A stretch of 64,000 nucleotides of DNA from Pseudomonas putida NBRC 14164 (GTDB taxonomy: Bacteria > Pseudomonadota > Gammaproteobacteria > Pseudomonadales > Pseudomonadaceae). Made by a program: the position numbers and the translations under genes. The DNA is taken from NCBI RefSeq assembly GCF_000412675.1, contig NC_021505.1, positions 2,722,501 to 2,786,500 of the forward strand. The letters run 5' to 3'. Of the stretch, positions 1 through 10,053 are shown in pieces; position 1 is the stretch's first letter; every line of letters starts with the position of its first letter. The notes below the pieces were generated by a model, which searched no databases, was not told the DNA's origin, and saw only the letters and a list, made by a program, of their open reading frames with translations.

Positions 1-834
1 CTGGGTCACGTACTCGGCAGCCAGCTCGAGGTCTTTCACGCCCAGGTTGCCGCGCCCGCGCAGGCTGGCGGTGTTCATGCCGTCGCGGTGCTCCAGGCCC
101 ATGATCTGCGCGTAGCGCTGGTCCACGTCCAGGCCGCGGATCCAGCTGAGGCCAAGGGTACCGGCGTCGGCGACGTGCTCCAGGTTGGCCACCGCCATCG
201 AGGTGTCGGCCTGGTAGTGGTTGTCGGACTTCAGCCACATCAGGTCGCCGCGCCAGCCCTGTTTGCCGCCCAGGCGCAGCACGGCGGTGCGGTCGAAGGC
301 CTTGCGGGCAGCCAGGTAGTAGGCACCGCCACGGTCGAAGTTGGCGCCCAGGTCGACCTTGCCCAGGTTCACCGGGTCGCCCTGGATCAGGAAGCCGTCA
401 CCCAGCGTCACCACCTGGCGGCCGCCAGAAATATCCACGCCGTCTTCGCCCAGCGCCGGGAACAGGTTGGCCGAGCGCCAGCCCAGGTACAAATCTTCGA
501 TGGCGGTACGGCGCTCATCGCCCAGGGTCAGGCCGGCAGCATCGCCGTCGCCCCAGGTGGCGGAACTGAGCAGGTTGAAGGCGCCGTACGCGGCCCCGCT
601 ATCGGCCAGGGCCTGGCTGCCGCTGAGGCCGTATTTTACGTAGCCTTCCTGCCAGGCGGTGCTGCCGGGTTGGCGGTTGCCGGCTTGGTTGAAGCTTTCG
701 TCGCTATGGAACGTGCCGAACAGGGCTTCGAGGTCGGCGTTGAGGGTGGTGCCGTTCTGGTTGTACAGCTCGTAGGCCTGGCTAGCGGGCGCGGCGAGCA
801 GCAGGGCCAATGTGCAGGCGAGTGTGTGCCTCAT
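1..834 (-). CDS. Outer-membrane porin-like protein (3' end outside window)
   Basis: The reading frame starts at ATG 832-834 and runs open off the left edge, so only the first 278 residues are seen. It opens with a signal peptide (MRHTLACTLALLLAAPASQA). The mature part has alternating aromatic and polar residues typical of a beta-barrel (YVKYGLSGS, WRGDLMWLKSDNHYQ, LELAAEYVTQ). It resembles outer-membrane channels of the alginate-export/DUF1302-like kind, but I cannot assign a family or substrate. It lies downstream of the aldehyde dehydrogenase on the same strand, separated by a REP pair, so a link to amine uptake is only a guess. The C-terminal barrel strands, which would confirm the class, are not visible. 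Confidence 0.6.
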   Translation of the reverse strand, partial: MRHTLACTLALLLAAPASQAYELYNQNGTTLNADLEALFGTFHSDESFNQAGNRQPGSTAWQEGYVKYGLSGSQALADSGAAYGAFNLLSSATWGDGDAAGLTLGDERRTAIEDLYLGWRSANLFPALGEDGVDISGGRQVVTLGDGFLIQGDPVNLGKVDLGANFDRGGAYYLAARKAFDRTAVLRLGGKQGWRGDLMWLKSDNHYQADTSMAVANLEHVADAGTLGLSWIRGLDVDQRYAQIMGLEHRDGMNTASLRGRGNLGVKDLELAAEYVTQ

Positions 835-876
835 GGGGGGCTCCATGGTTTTTTATTGTTGTTTTTGGGTTGCCTG

Positions 877-955
877 GGCCGGCCTCTTCGCAGCACAAGG
901 CTGCTCCTACAGGAACCGCTTGCGCTTGTATGCGGCGAAGAGGGCGGTACAGGCA
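877..955. repeat. REP pair, degenerate
   Basis: One arm (877-913) reads GGCCTCTTCGCAGCACAAGG followed by CTGCTCCTACAGG. A decayed opposite arm at 932-955 carries GCGAAGAGGGCGG. It sits between the 3' end of the aldehyde dehydrogenase and the porin-like gene. Confidence 0.7.
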
Positions 956-960
956 GAGGA

Positions 961-2454
961 TCAGAGCTTGATCAGCACCGACTTGAGCTCGGTGTAGTGC
1001 TCGATGGCCGCTGCGCCCATCTCACGACCCACGCCAGACATCTTGTAGCCACCAAACGGCAGCGCCGGGTCAAGCGCGCTGTGGCAGTTGACCCACACCG
1101 AGCCGGACTTGATGCGCGGGATCATCCGATGCACCGCCGCCAGGTCGTTGGACCAGATGCTCGCACCCAGGCCATAGGGGTTGTCGTTGGCCATGCCGAT
1201 TACTTCGTCCAGGTCATCGAACGGCATCGCCACCAGCACCGGCCCGAAGATTTCTTCCTGCACCAGGCGGTGGCGCTGGTCGACATCCACGATCACCGTC
1301 GGCTTGACGAAGTAACCCGGGCCAAAGCCTTCGCCGCCGCAGGCGATGGTCGCACCCAGTTCGCGGCCAAGCTCGATATAGCCGGTGACGCGGTCCTGCT
1401 GCTTGGCCGAGATCAACGGGCCCATCTGCACGGCCGGGTCCAGCCCGTTACCCAGCTTCATGCCGTTGGCGATGCCGGCGATGTCGGCCACCACATTGTC
1501 GAAGTGCTTGCGGTGCACGTACAGCCGCGAGCCAGCGCAGCACACCTGGCCCTGGTTGAAGAAGATCGCCGTGGCGGCGCCGGCAGCAGCTTCCTGCAGG
1601 TTGGCGTCGGGCATGACGATGGTCGGCGACTTGCCGCCCAGCTCCAGGGTGACGCGGGTCATGTTGTCCATGGCCGCCTTGCCGATCAGCTTGCCCACTT
1701 CGGTGGAACCGGTGAAGGTCAGCTTGTCGACGCCGGGGTGGCGGCTGAGCGCGGCGCCGGCATTCAGGCCGGTGCCGGTCACCACGTTGAACACGCCTGC
1801 CGGGTAGCCAGCTTCGTCTACCAGTTCAGCCAGCTTCAGCACGCTCAGTGGGGTTTCATCGGCGGGCTTGAGCACGATGGTGCAGCCGGTAGCCAGGGCC
1901 GGGCCGAGCTTCCAGCAGGCCAACAGCAGCGGGAAGTTCCAGGCGACGATGGCGCCGACCACGCCGATGGCCTCACGGCGCACAAAGCCGTGGAACTGGT
2001 CGTTGGGCATCAACGGCATGGAGGCTTCTACGGTGCTACCCTCGATCTTGGTGGCCCAGCCCGCCATGTAGCGCAGGAAGTCGATGGCCAGCTGCACGTC
2101 CATCACCTGGGCCACGGCGGCGCTCTTGCCGTTGTTCAGGCATTCCAGCTCGGCCAGCTGGCGAGCGTCGCGCTCCATCAGGTCGGCCAGGCGCCACAGC
2201 AGGTTTTGGCGTTCCCGCGGGCGCAGGCGGCTCCACGGCGAGTCGTCGAAGGCCTGGCGTGCTGCGCGCACGGCGCGGTCGACATCCTCGGCGTCGGCGG
2301 CGGGCACTTCGCCCAGCACTTCGCCGGTGGCCGGGTTGCGGAACGACAGGGTGCGACCGCTGGCGGCGTCCTGCCAGTCGGCGCCGATGCGCATTTTCAG
2401 CTTGCGTTCGAGAAAGGCGCGGGTGGCGGGCAGGATGGGCAGTTCACAAAGCAT
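961..2454 (-). CDS. NAD(P)-dependent aldehyde dehydrogenase
   Basis: 497-residue member of the aldehyde dehydrogenase superfamily, oxidising an aldehyde to the acid. The catalytic pair is visible: glutamate in VTLELGGKSP and cysteine in GQVCCAGSRL; the cofactor-binding FTGST loop and the EEIFGPV motif are also present. The chosen start (MLCELP, ATG 2452-2454) is preceded by AAGAGGCAC about 11 nt upstream; the frame stays open 47 codons further but that part has no family similarity. It is divergent from the qhp operon, whose enzyme releases aldehydes from primary amines, so it probably handles the amine dehydrogenase product. Substrate is inferred from context only. Confidence 0.9.
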   Translation of the reverse strand: MLCELPILPATRAFLERKLKMRIGADWQDAASGRTLSFRNPATGEVLGEVPAADAEDVDRAVRAARQAFDDSPWSRLRPRERQNLLWRLADLMERDARQLAELECLNNGKSAAVAQVMDVQLAIDFLRYMAGWATKIEGSTVEASMPLMPNDQFHGFVRREAIGVVGAIVAWNFPLLLACWKLGPALATGCTIVLKPADETPLSVLKLAELVDEAGYPAGVFNVVTGTGLNAGAALSRHPGVDKLTFTGSTEVGKLIGKAAMDNMTRVTLELGGKSPTIVMPDANLQEAAAGAATAIFFNQGQVCCAGSRLYVHRKHFDNVVADIAGIANGMKLGNGLDPAVQMGPLISAKQQDRVTGYIELGRELGATIACGGEGFGPGYFVKPTVIVDVDQRHRLVQEEIFGPVLVAMPFDDLDEVIGMANDNPYGLGASIWSNDLAAVHRMIPRIKSGSVWVNCHSALDPALPFGGYKMSGVGREMGAAAIEHYTELKSVLIKL

Positions 2455-2632
2455 GGGGCTGTGCCTCTTGTCATTGGGTGTAAAGGGCACAGGCGCAATG
2501 GGCGTGCCAAGGTGGGCAGATGGCCGCAAGGCGTTGAAGGTGTTGGGTTTTGCCTGGGCCCAAGGTTGTGATTGCAGGCGTGCGCTGTTGCACATTGAGA
2601 CGGTGTGAGACGGTGGTGCAACAGTGGATGTC

Positions 2633-2737
2633 CCGGCCTCTTCGCGGGCTTGCCCGCTCCCACAGGTACAGCGTTGACCCCAGGCGTTGTGCCATTCCTG
2701 TGGGAGCGGGCATGCCCGCGAAGGCCTGCGTGGCAGG
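2633..2737. repeat. REP pair (inverted)
   Basis: Two inverted copies, CGGCCTCTTCGCGGGCTTGC (plus) and its partner GGGAGCGGGCATGCCCGCGA, with about 40 nt between. Located in the divergent region between the aldehyde dehydrogenase and qhpA. Confidence 0.9.
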
Positions 2738-2949
2738 CCCTTGTCTCAGGATGAAACACCTAGTCGCGAAATGGCACGCTGCAAGTGGCCATCTTGGTTG
2801 CTGGCCAGGCCACGGAAACTGCCTAAGAGGTTGAAAGGCCACGCTTTTACTGCAACTGGCACAGTTCCTGTATCACATCTGCCACATGCACACCTGCTGT
2901 ACCAAAGCGTGCGAAAAACGATAAGAACAACAACCGTGGAGGTCTGACC
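2738..2949 (+). promoter_or_regulatory. qhpA upstream region, possible sigma54-like promoter
   Basis: This gene-free stretch lies between the REP pair and qhpA. It holds TGGCAC-N5-CTGTATC at 2857-2873, a near match to a -24/-12 promoter (GG at -24, but GT instead of the invariant GC at -12), about 77 nt before the start codon. The ribosome binding site for qhpA is GTGGAGG at 2936-2942. No clear -35/-10 box was found. The promoter call is weak. Confidence 0.25.
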
Positions 2950-4515
2950 TTGAAGACGACTCGACTCCGGCGGCATGCGGGCAAACTGGCGCTGGTCGCC
3001 GCCGCGCTGCTGAGCACCCAGGCCATGGCGGCCGAGCAGGGCCCGAGCCTGTTGCAGAACAAGTGCATGGGGTGCCATATCCCCGAAGGCAACGATACCT
3101 ACAGCCGCATCAGCCATCAGCGTAAAACGCCGGAAGGCTGGCTGATGAGCATCGCTCGCATGCAGGTGATGCACGGCCTGCAGATCAGCGACGACGACCG
3201 TCGCACGCTGGTCAAGTACCTGGCCGACAAGCAGGGCCTGGCGCCCAGCGAAACCGATGGCGTGCGCTACGCCATGGAGCGCCGGCTGAACACGGTCGAG
3301 CACTTCGACACCCAGCTCAGCGAAACCTGTGGCCGCTGCCACTCTGGTGCTCGCGTCGCCTTGCAGCGCCGCCCCGCCAAGGAGTGGGAGCACCTGGTCA
3401 ACTTCCACCTCGGCCAGTGGCCGTCCCTCGAATACCAGGCCCAGGCGCGGGACCGCGACTGGTTGCCGATTGCCCTGCAACAGGTGGTGCCGGAACTCGC
3501 CAGGCGCTACCCGCTGGACAACCCGGCCTGGGCTGAATGGCAGCAGGCAAAACCGAAGGCCGACGTGCTGCCGGGGCAGTGGGCGTTCAGCGGCCACATG
3601 CTGGCCAAGGGCGATGTGCGCGGTGTGATGAGCGTTTCGGCCGGAGAGGGCGACACCTTCAAGGTCGAGGTCAAGGGCGCCTATGCCGACGGTACTCCTT
3701 TCAACGGCAGCGGCACTGCGATCCTGTACAACGGCTATGAATGGCGCGGCAACGTCAAGGTTGGCGACACCAATCTGCGCCAGGTATTCGCGGCGCTGGA
3801 TGGCGAAATGAAAGGCCGCATGTTCGAGGCCGAACACGACGAGCGTGGCCTGGACTTCATGGCAGCCAAGGAAGGCAAGGCGCGCCTGCTGGCGGTGCAA
3901 CCGGCATTCATCAAGGCCGGTGGCGAGAGCGAGATCACCTTGGTGGGCAGCGGCCTGGACGGCAAGCCCGACCTGGGTGCCGGGGTAGAGGTGACCCAGG
4001 TACTGGAGCAGACCCCGACGCTGGTACGGGTCAAGGCCCGCGCGGCGGCCGACGCCAAGCCAGGGCAGCGCGAAGTTGCAGTGGGCGCGCTCAAAGGCGT
4101 GAGCCTGGCGGTGTACGACAAGGTCGAGGAAGTGAAAGTCGTGCCGGCGTTCTCCATTGCCCGCATCGGCGAAAACGGCGCTTCGGTGCCGAAGGTGCAA
4201 GGCCGCTTCGAGGCGGAAGCCTGGGGCAAGGATGCCAGTGGCCAGCCGCTGCGCATCGGCTACCTGCCGGCCACCTGGAAGGTCGAGCCGTTCAACGAGC
4301 GTGCGGTCGAGGACGAGGACGTCAAGTTCGCCGGGCAAATGCAGGCCGATGGCGTGTTCGTTCCAGGCGGTGCCGGCCCTAACCCTGAACGCAAGATGAT
4401 GACCAACAACGCGGGCAACCTGAAGGTTATCGCCACGCTGGCCGACGGTGGCCAGACCGGCGAAGGGCACATGATCGTCACCGTTCAGCGCTGGAACAAC
4501 CCGCCGCTGCCGTAA
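2950..4515 (+). CDS. qhpA: Quinohemoprotein amine dehydrogenase, alpha (diheme) subunit
   Basis: 521-residue periplasmic large subunit of quinohemoprotein amine dehydrogenase, which deaminates primary amines and passes electrons through two c-type hemes. A Sec signal peptide ends near residue 27-28 (AMA-A-EQG). Heme sites are C39-MGC-H43 and C127-GRC-H131; the rest is beta-rich domains as in the P. putida enzyme. The start is TTG at 2950, because the GGAGG at 2938-2942 is correctly spaced for it and the signal peptide begins right there. It is first in the operon qhpA-D-C-B. The sequence matches what I remember of the crystallised P. putida enzyme almost residue for residue. Confidence 0.95.
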   Translation: MKTTRLRRHAGKLALVAAALLSTQAMAAEQGPSLLQNKCMGCHIPEGNDTYSRISHQRKTPEGWLMSIARMQVMHGLQISDDDRRTLVKYLADKQGLAPSETDGVRYAMERRLNTVEHFDTQLSETCGRCHSGARVALQRRPAKEWEHLVNFHLGQWPSLEYQAQARDRDWLPIALQQVVPELARRYPLDNPAWAEWQQAKPKADVLPGQWAFSGHMLAKGDVRGVMSVSAGEGDTFKVEVKGAYADGTPFNGSGTAILYNGYEWRGNVKVGDTNLRQVFAALDGEMKGRMFEAEHDERGLDFMAAKEGKARLLAVQPAFIKAGGESEITLVGSGLDGKPDLGAGVEVTQVLEQTPTLVRVKARAAADAKPGQREVAVGALKGVSLAVYDKVEEVKVVPAFSIARIGENGASVPKVQGRFEAEAWGKDASGQPLRIGYLPATWKVEPFNERAVEDEDVKFAGQMQADGVFVPGGAGPNPERKMMTNNAGNLKVIATLADGGQTGEGHMIVTVQRWNNPPLP

Positions 4516-4563
4516 CGGCAGGGTGCAACGGTTTTCCATCGGATCGATTACCGGGAGGTCGCC

Positions 4564-5994
4564 ATGGGCGCACTACTGAACCTGGTCGAACGCAACCTGC
4601 ATGAAGTGCAGGTTGATGCCGACCGCATGCTGTTCCATATCCCCAGCAGTTCGCTGTTCACCGCCGACGCGGTGACCGGGGGCATCATCGACATGTTGCG
4701 CCAGCAAGGCTGTTCGGCCGAGGAGCTGATGCAGCGCCTGGGCCAGCAGTTTGCCGGCAATGATATCCAGGACACCCTGCGCGAGCTGATCGCGCTGGAG
4801 CTGGTCAGTGACGGCTCGCCGCTGACCCCGGAAATCGGCGCCAAGCGGGTCGAGCGCACCGCGCTGAATACCGTGGTGCTCAACGTCAACACCGGTTGCA
4901 ACCTCAGTTGCACCTATTGCTACAAGGAAGACCTGGACAAGCCTTCTGCCGGCAAGAAGATGAGCACCGCCACCGCCGAAGCCTCGGTGGAAATGCTGCT
5001 CAAAGAGTCGCCCGACGAGGAGCGCTACAGCGTGGTGTTCTTCGGCGGCGAGCCGTTGTCCAACCGGCCGCTGATCGAGCACATGGTGGCTTACTGCGAG
5101 CGGCGTTTCGCCGAGGCGGGCAAGCAGGTGGAGTTCATCATGACCACCAATGCCACGTTGCTGACCGAAGAAATTGTCGACTGGCTCAATGCCCACCGTT
5201 TCGGCCTGTCGATCAGTATCGACGGCCCCAAGACCGTGCATGACCGCAACCGCATCACCGTGGGCGGGCAGGGTACCTACGACGTGGTGCGGCGCAAGGC
5301 CGACATGCTGCTGTCGCGTTACAACAGTCGCCCGGTGGGGGCGCGGGTAACCTTGACCCGCGGCATCACCGATATCGAGACCATCTGGAACCACCTGTTC
5401 AACGAAATGGGCTTTGCCGAAGTCGGCTTTGCCCCGGTCACCTCCGGCGACATGGCGGCCTTCAACCTCACCGGCGAAGAACTGGTTGAGGTCTTCGCCA
5501 ACATGAAGGCGCTGGGCCGCCGTTACCTGGACGCAGCGCTGGAACACCGCAACATCGGTTTCTCCAACCTGCACCAGCTGATCACCGACATTCACGAGGG
5601 CCACAAGAAGGCCCTGCCATGCGGTGCCGGGCTGAAAATGCTGGCGGTGGACCATGAAGGCGAGCTGAACCTGTGCCACCGTTTCACCGGCTCTAGCCTG
5701 CCGACCTTCGGCAACGTGCATCAGGGGGTGAAGCAGGTGGAGCTCAACGACTTCCTGTCGCAGCGCCTGGACCGCAGCAACACCGGCTGCGAGAGCTGCC
5801 GCATTCGCAACCTGTGCTCTGGCGGCTGCTACCACGAAAGCTACGCCCGCTACGGCGACCCGCAGCACCCGACTTACCACTACTGCGAATTGATGCGCGA
5901 CTGGGTCGACTTCGGCATCGAAGTCTACAGCCGCATCATGGCCGCCAACCCGGCCTTCATCGACCGCTACATCACCCCGCGGAAGGCGCACTGA
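4564..5994 (+). CDS. qhpD: Radical SAM maturase for the amine dehydrogenase gamma subunit
   Basis: 476-residue cytoplasmic radical S-adenosylmethionine enzyme that installs the thioether crosslinks in the small QhpC peptide before export. The iron-sulfur motif is C112-x3-C116-x2-C119 ([11 protein letters not shown]), followed by the glycine-rich FFGGEP segment. A SPASM-type auxiliary cluster region is visible near the C-terminus ([35 protein letters not shown]). A good ribosome site (GGGAGG) precedes ATG 4564. It ends one base before the qhpC start, the usual arrangement for a maturase translated together with its peptide substrate. Confidence 0.95.
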   Translation: MGALLNLVERNLHEVQVDADRMLFHIPSSSLFTADAVTGGIIDMLRQQGCSAEELMQRLGQQFAGNDIQDTLRELIALELVSDGSPLTPEIGAKRVERTALNTVVLNVNTGCNLSCTYCYKEDLDKPSAGKKMSTATAEASVEMLLKESPDEERYSVVFFGGEPLSNRPLIEHMVAYCERRFAEAGKQVEFIMTTNATLLTEEIVDWLNAHRFGLSISIDGPKTVHDRNRITVGGQGTYDVVRRKADMLLSRYNSRPVGARVTLTRGITDIETIWNHLFNEMGFAEVGFAPVTSGDMAAFNLTGEELVEVFANMKALGRRYLDAALEHRNIGFSNLHQLITDIHEGHKKALPCGAGLKMLAVDHEGELNLCHRFTGSSLPTFGNVHQGVKQVELNDFLSQRLDRSNTGCESCRIRNLCSGGCYHESYARYGDPQHPTYHYCELMRDWVDFGIEVYSRIMAANPAFIDRYITPRKAH

Positions 5995-5995
5995 C

Positions 5996-6319
5996 ATGAA
6001 GCATTTGAAGCCCCTGAACAACAAGGCGCGCATCCTTGAGCAGGCCGCTGCCGAAGACCGCATCGAAGAAGTCATGGCCATGAGTGCGGTGGCCGGCTGC
6101 ACGGCCACCACGGACCCGGGTTGGGAAGTGGATGCCTTTGGTGGCGTTAGCTCGCTGTGCCAACCGATGGAGGCCGACCTGTATGGCTGCTCCGACCCTT
6201 GCTGGTGGCCGGCCCAGGTGCCGGACATGATGAGCACCTATCAGGACTGGAACGCCCAGGCGACCAACTCGGCGGATGACTGGCGCAACCTGGGCACTGT
6301 GTTCCCGAAAGACAAGTGA
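5996..6319 (+). CDS. qhpC: Quinohemoprotein amine dehydrogenase, gamma subunit (CTQ peptide)
   Basis: 107-residue precursor of the catalytic subunit. Residues 1-28 form the leader; the mature peptide starts at M29-SAVAGC. All crosslinking residues of the known structure are in place: C35-E44, C55-D61 and C69-D77 for cysteine-to-acid thioethers, and C65 with W71 for the cysteine tryptophylquinone cofactor (mature numbering 7-16, 27-33, 41-49, 37-43). The start codon lies in TGACATG, one base after the qhpD stop. The leader is not a Sec signal; in the known system a dedicated transporter and protease (QhpF, QhpE) handle it, and neither is in this window. Confidence 0.95.
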   Translation: MKHLKPLNNKARILEQAAAEDRIEEVMAMSAVAGCTATTDPGWEVDAFGGVSSLCQPMEADLYGCSDPCWWPAQVPDMMSTYQDWNAQATNSADDWRNLGTVFPKDK

Positions 6320-6351
6320 CCGGCCCAACAAGAATGACAAGGGGAAACCGC

Positions 6352-7473
6352 ATGAAAGCTGGACGCTGCGCGCAACTCGCGCTCACCATCGCCGCCACGG
6401 CCTGCGCCGGGCTGGCTCAGGCTGACGACACCGGGCCTGCGCTGAAGGCTGGCCACGAATACATGATCGTGACCAACTACCCGAACAACCTGCATGTGGT
6501 CGATGTGGCCGCCGACACGGTGTACAAAAGCTGCCAGATGCCCGACAAGTTCGGCCCTGGCACTGCGATGATGGCGCCGGACAACCGTACCGCCTACGTG
6601 CTCAACAATCACTACGGCGACATTTACGGCATCGACCTGGATACCTGCAAGAACACCTTCCGGGCCAACCTGTCGAGCGTGGCGGGTGAAGTGGGCCGGT
6701 CGATGTACTCGTTCGCCATCAGCCCGGATGGCAAGGAAGTGTACGCCACGGTCAACCCGACCCAGATGCTGAACGACCATTACGTGGTCAAGCCGCCACG
6801 GCTGGAGGTGTTCAGCACCGACGATGGCCTGCAGGCCAAGCCGGTGCGCACCTTCCCGATGCCGCGCCAGGTGTACCTGATGCGTGCTGCCGACGATGGC
6901 AGCCTGTTTGTCGCAGGGCCGGACATCTACAAGATGGATGTGAAAACCGGCAAGTACACGGTGGCCTTGCCGCTGCGCAACTGGAACCGCAAAGGCTATA
7001 GCGCCCCGGACGTGCTGTACTTCTGGCCGCACCAGAGCCCGCGGCACGAGTTCACCATGCTGTACACGATTGCCAGGTTCAAGGACGACAAGCAGGACCC
7101 GGCCACCGCCGAGCCACTGTATGGCTACCTGAGCGTCGACCTCAAGACCGGCAAGACCCACACCCAGGAATTCGCCGACCTGACCGAGCTGTACTTCACT
7201 GGCCTGCGCTCGCCTAAAGACCCGAACCAGATCTACGGCGTGCTCAACCGCCTGGCCAAGTACGACATCAAGCAGCGCAAGCTGATCAAGGCGGCTAACC
7301 TTGAGCACACTTACTACTGCGTCACCTTCGACAAGAAGGGCGAGAAGCTGTACCTGGGCGGCACCTTCAACGACCTGGCAGTGTTCAACCCGGATACGCT
7401 GGAGAAGGTGAAGAACATCAAGTTGCCCGGTGGTGACATGTCTACCACTACGCCACAGGTGTTTATCCGCTAG
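6352..7473 (+). CDS. qhpB: Quinohemoprotein amine dehydrogenase, beta subunit
   Basis: 373-residue periplasmic beta-propeller subunit. It opens with a Sec signal ([24 protein letters not shown], cleaved before DDTGP). Seven-bladed propeller repeats can be followed, for example [37 protein letters not shown] and [26 protein letters not shown] 6352 is chosen because AAGGGGA precedes it and the signal peptide starts there; an in-frame GTG at 6316 overlapping qhpC would add 12 residues of no known function. Last of the four qhp genes. Confidence 0.95.
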   Translation: MKAGRCAQLALTIAATACAGLAQADDTGPALKAGHEYMIVTNYPNNLHVVDVAADTVYKSCQMPDKFGPGTAMMAPDNRTAYVLNNHYGDIYGIDLDTCKNTFRANLSSVAGEVGRSMYSFAISPDGKEVYATVNPTQMLNDHYVVKPPRLEVFSTDDGLQAKPVRTFPMPRQVYLMRAADDGSLFVAGPDIYKMDVKTGKYTVALPLRNWNRKGYSAPDVLYFWPHQSPRHEFTMLYTIARFKDDKQDPATAEPLYGYLSVDLKTGKTHTQEFADLTELYFTGLRSPKDPNQIYGVLNRLAKYDIKQRKLIKAANLEHTYYCVTFDKKGEKLYLGGTFNDLAVFNPDTLEKVKNIKLPGGDMSTTTPQVFIR

Positions 7474-7480
7474 ATCGGCG

Positions 7481-7585
7481 TTGCCTTCTTCGCGGGCTCG
7501 CCCGCTCCCACAGGGATTTGCGCCGTATTCCAATCCTGTGGAAGTCTTTGTGGGAGCGGGCAAGCCCGCGAAGAGGCCGGCCCAG
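7481..7585. repeat. REP pair (inverted)
   Basis: Copies CTTCTTCGCGGGCTCGCCCG and, inverted, GGGAGCGGGCAAGCCCGCGA with about 45 nt between, in the gap between qhpB and the acyl-CoA synthetase. It probably marks the 3' end of the qhp transcript. Confidence 0.9.
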
Positions 7586-7613
7586 ACACCACAAAAACAA
7601 CAAGAGAGTGCCC

Positions 7614-9287
7614 ATGCCCCAGCCAAGCTACTCCCAGGGCAATCCAGACAAAGCCCTGCTTACCCAATGCATCGGCGACGCCTTCGATACCACTGTCGCC
7701 CGCTTCCCCGACCGCGATGCGCTGGTGGTGCGCCACCAGGCCCTGCGCTACACCTGGCAGCAACTGGCCGAGGCCGTCGACCAGCACGCCCGCGCGCTGA
7801 TGGCACTGGGCGTGCAACCCGGTGACCGGCTGGGTATATGGGCACCCAACTGCGCCGAGTGGTGCATCACCCAGTTCGCCAGCGCCAAGGTGGGCGCGAT
7901 CCTGGTCAACATCAACCCGGCCTATCGCTCCAGCGAGCTGGATTACGCCCTCGGGCAGTCTGGCTGCCGTTGGGTGATCTGTGCCGACGCGTTCAAGACC
8001 TCCGATTACCACGCCATGCTGCAGGGGCTGATCCCAGGCCTGGCCAGCGGCCAACCCGGCGCGCTGATCTGCGAGCGCTTTCCCGAACTGCGCGGCGTGG
8101 TCAGCCTGGCCGTCTCGCCACCCCCAGGCTTCCTGGCCTGGCCCGCGTTGCAAGCCCGCGCCGACGCTGTCAGCCGCGAGGCCCTGGCCGAGCGCCAGGC
8201 GCAATTGCGCTGCGATGACCCGATCAACATCCAGTACACCTCCGGCACAACCGGGTTCCCCAAGGGCGCCACCCTCAGCCACAGCAACATCCTCAACAAC
8301 GGCTACATGGTCGGCGAAAGCCTGGGCCTTACCGAGCACGACCGGCTGGTGGTGCCGGTGCCGCTCTATCACTGTTTCGGCATGGTCATGGCCAACCTTG
8401 GCTGCATGACCCACGGCAGCACCCTGATCTACCCCAACGATGCGTTCGACCCGTTGGCCACACTGCGTGCGGTGGCGGAGGAAAAGGCTACCGCGCTGTA
8501 CGGTGTGCCGACCATGTTCATCGCCGAACTGGACCACCCGCAACGCGGCGAGTTCGACCTGTCGAGCCTGCGCACCGGGATCATGGCCGGCGCCACCTGC
8601 CCGATCGAGGTGATGCGCCGGGTGATCGGCGAAATGCACATGGCCGAGGTGCAGATTGCCTATGGCATGACCGAAACCAGCCCGGTGTCGCTGCAGACCG
8701 GGCCCGATGATGACCTGGAGCGCCGCGTAACCAGTATTGGCCGTACCCAGCCACGGCTGGAGAACAAGGTGGTGGACGCCGACGGCAATACCGTGCCGCG
8801 TGGCGAGATCGGCGAACTGTGTACCCGCGGCTACAGCGTGATGCTCGGTTACTGGAACAACCTCAAGGCCACGGCCGACAGCATCGATGCCGAGGGCTGG
8901 ATGCACACCGGCGACCTGGCGGTAATGGACGAGCAGGGGTATGTGCGCATCGTCGGGCGCAGCAAGGACATGATCATTCGCGGCGGCGAGAACATCTACC
9001 CGCGCGAGCTGGAAGAGTTCTTCTTCACCCACCCGGCGGTGGCGGATGTGCAAGTGATTGGCGTGCCGTGCAGCAAGTACGGCGAAGAAATCGTGGCCTG
9101 GGTGCGGCTGCACCCGGGGCATACTGCCAGTGAAGAAGCGCTGCGTGAGTGGGCGAGGGCGCGGATTGCGCACTACAAGGTGCCCCGGTACTTCCGCTTT
9201 GTCGACGAGTTCCCGATGACGGTGACCGGCAAGGTGCAGAAGTTCAGGATGCGCGAGATCAGTGTCGCGGAGTTGTCTGCTGGATGA
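7614..9287 (+). CDS. Medium/long-chain acyl-CoA synthetase (AMP-forming)
   Basis: 557-residue adenylate-forming enzyme that activates a carboxylic acid with ATP and CoA. Signature blocks: [18 protein letters not shown] (ATP/AMP binding), [41 protein letters not shown] and the catalytic lysine in [15 protein letters not shown]. The start MPQPSYS at ATG 7614 is preceded by AAGAGAG; the open frame upstream only reads through the REP pair. Lying downstream of an amine dehydrogenase and an aldehyde dehydrogenase, it would complete conversion of an aliphatic amine to an acyl-CoA. That pathway role is inference. Confidence 0.9.
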   Translation: MPQPSYSQGNPDKALLTQCIGDAFDTTVARFPDRDALVVRHQALRYTWQQLAEAVDQHARALMALGVQPGDRLGIWAPNCAEWCITQFASAKVGAILVNINPAYRSSELDYALGQSGCRWVICADAFKTSDYHAMLQGLIPGLASGQPGALICERFPELRGVVSLAVSPPPGFLAWPALQARADAVSREALAERQAQLRCDDPINIQYTSGTTGFPKGATLSHSNILNNGYMVGESLGLTEHDRLVVPVPLYHCFGMVMANLGCMTHGSTLIYPNDAFDPLATLRAVAEEKATALYGVPTMFIAELDHPQRGEFDLSSLRTGIMAGATCPIEVMRRVIGEMHMAEVQIAYGMTETSPVSLQTGPDDDLERRVTSIGRTQPRLENKVVDADGNTVPRGEIGELCTRGYSVMLGYWNNLKATADSIDAEGWMHTGDLAVMDEQGYVRIVGRSKDMIIRGGENIYPRELEEFFFTHPAVADVQVIGVPCSKYGEEIVAWVRLHPGHTASEEALREWARARIAHYKVPRYFRFVDEFPMTVTGKVQKFRMREISVAELSAG

Positions 9288-9298
9288 TGCATTACCTG

Positions 9299-9406
9299 TA
9301 CCGGCCTCTTCGCGGGTAAACCCGCTCCCACAGGGACCGCACGGAATTCGAACACGGTAATGAACCTGTGGGAGCGGGTTTACCCGCGAAGAGGCCGGTA
9401 CAGGCA
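9299..9406. repeat. REP pair (inverted), near-perfect
   Basis: CCGGCCTCTTCGCGGGTAAA with CCCGCTCCCACAGG on the left, and its exact inverse on the right, about 40 nt apart. It lies between the convergent ends of the acyl-CoA synthetase and mobA, where it may act as a bidirectional end signal. Confidence 0.95.
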
Positions 9407-9416
9407 GCAGAGAATC

Positions 9417-9992
9417 TCAGCCTTGCAGCAGTTCCGGGCTGTTGAAGTTGCTCAACCGGCGATCATCATCGACACACTCCAACCCCTGCACCGCCTCGCG
9501 CAGCAAGGCCTTTTGCAAGCTTCGCTCTCCCGTCGCCCAGGCCTGCTCCAGCATTGGCAGTAACCGCCGTGGCAGCACGCTGAACATCGGCTGCCAAAAC
9601 CCACCTTGACGTACCATCGCCGCACTGTCACTGGCCACCGCCAGCCTTGACAGCGCCTCGATCAAATCGCGGTCAACCAGTGGTGCATCGCAGGCCAGTA
9701 CCACCATCCACTCATGGCGTGCCACCTTGAGCCCGGCAATCACCCCCGCCAACGGCCCGGGGAAGTCCGCTTCGGCATCGCCCACCAGCTGGTCAGCGTA
9801 CGTACGGTAAGCCTCCTGGTTACGGTTGCAGGAAATCACCAGGTCATCGCTTAGCGGTCGCACCACCCGCTGTACATGCGCAACAAGCGGTTCGCCCTGC
9901 CACGCGACCAGGCCTTTGTCACGGCCGCCCATGCGTTGGCCACGGCCGCCGGCGAGAATGAGGATGGAGCAGGGGGGCAGTGCATCAGGCAT
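9417..9992 (-). CDS. mobA: Molybdenum cofactor guanylyltransferase
   Basis: 191-residue cytoplasmic enzyme that transfers GMP from GTP to molybdopterin to make the bis-MGD cofactor. The nucleotide-binding signature ILAGGRGQRMGGRDKGL lies at residues 12-28, and VVLACDAPLV matches the conserved metal-binding Asp segment. Length is normal for MobA. It stands alone with no other molybdenum genes beside it; its 3' end meets a REP pair. Confidence 0.93.
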   Translation of the reverse strand: MPDALPPCSILILAGGRGQRMGGRDKGLVAWQGEPLVAHVQRVVRPLSDDLVISCNRNQEAYRTYADQLVGDAEADFPGPLAGVIAGLKVARHEWMVVLACDAPLVDRDLIEALSRLAVASDSAAMVRQGGFWQPMFSVLPRRLLPMLEQAWATGERSLQKALLREAVQGLECVDDDRRLSNFNSPELLQG

Positions 9993-10053
9993 GAAAAAGG
10001 GCTCCGGGCAGTCATTGCCGGGAACCCTCCCATTTCACACGGGGCTTGTCCAG

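Noticed and set aside
88..2571. 827-codon open frame on the plus strand over the porin and aldehyde dehydrogenase genes
   Set aside because: It is antisense to two clear genes, crosses their intergenic REP, and its translation is Ala/Gly/His/Arg-rich without any motif; GC-rich third positions keep such frames open.
2633..2737. Repeated palindromes as a CRISPR array
   Set aside because: Copies are dispersed, inverted in pairs and lack regular spacers; they are REP elements.
2857..2873. sigma54-type promoter for qhpA
   Set aside because: The -12 element has GT instead of GC and I saw no upstream activator site; kept only as a low-confidence note.
2746..4539. 597-codon minus-strand frame over qhpA
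   Set aside because: Antisense to a gene with signal peptide and two heme motifs; no motif of its own.
6316..6351. GTG start for qhpB overlapping qhpC
   Set aside because: Adds 12 residues before a clear signal peptide; ATG 6352 has the better ribosome site.
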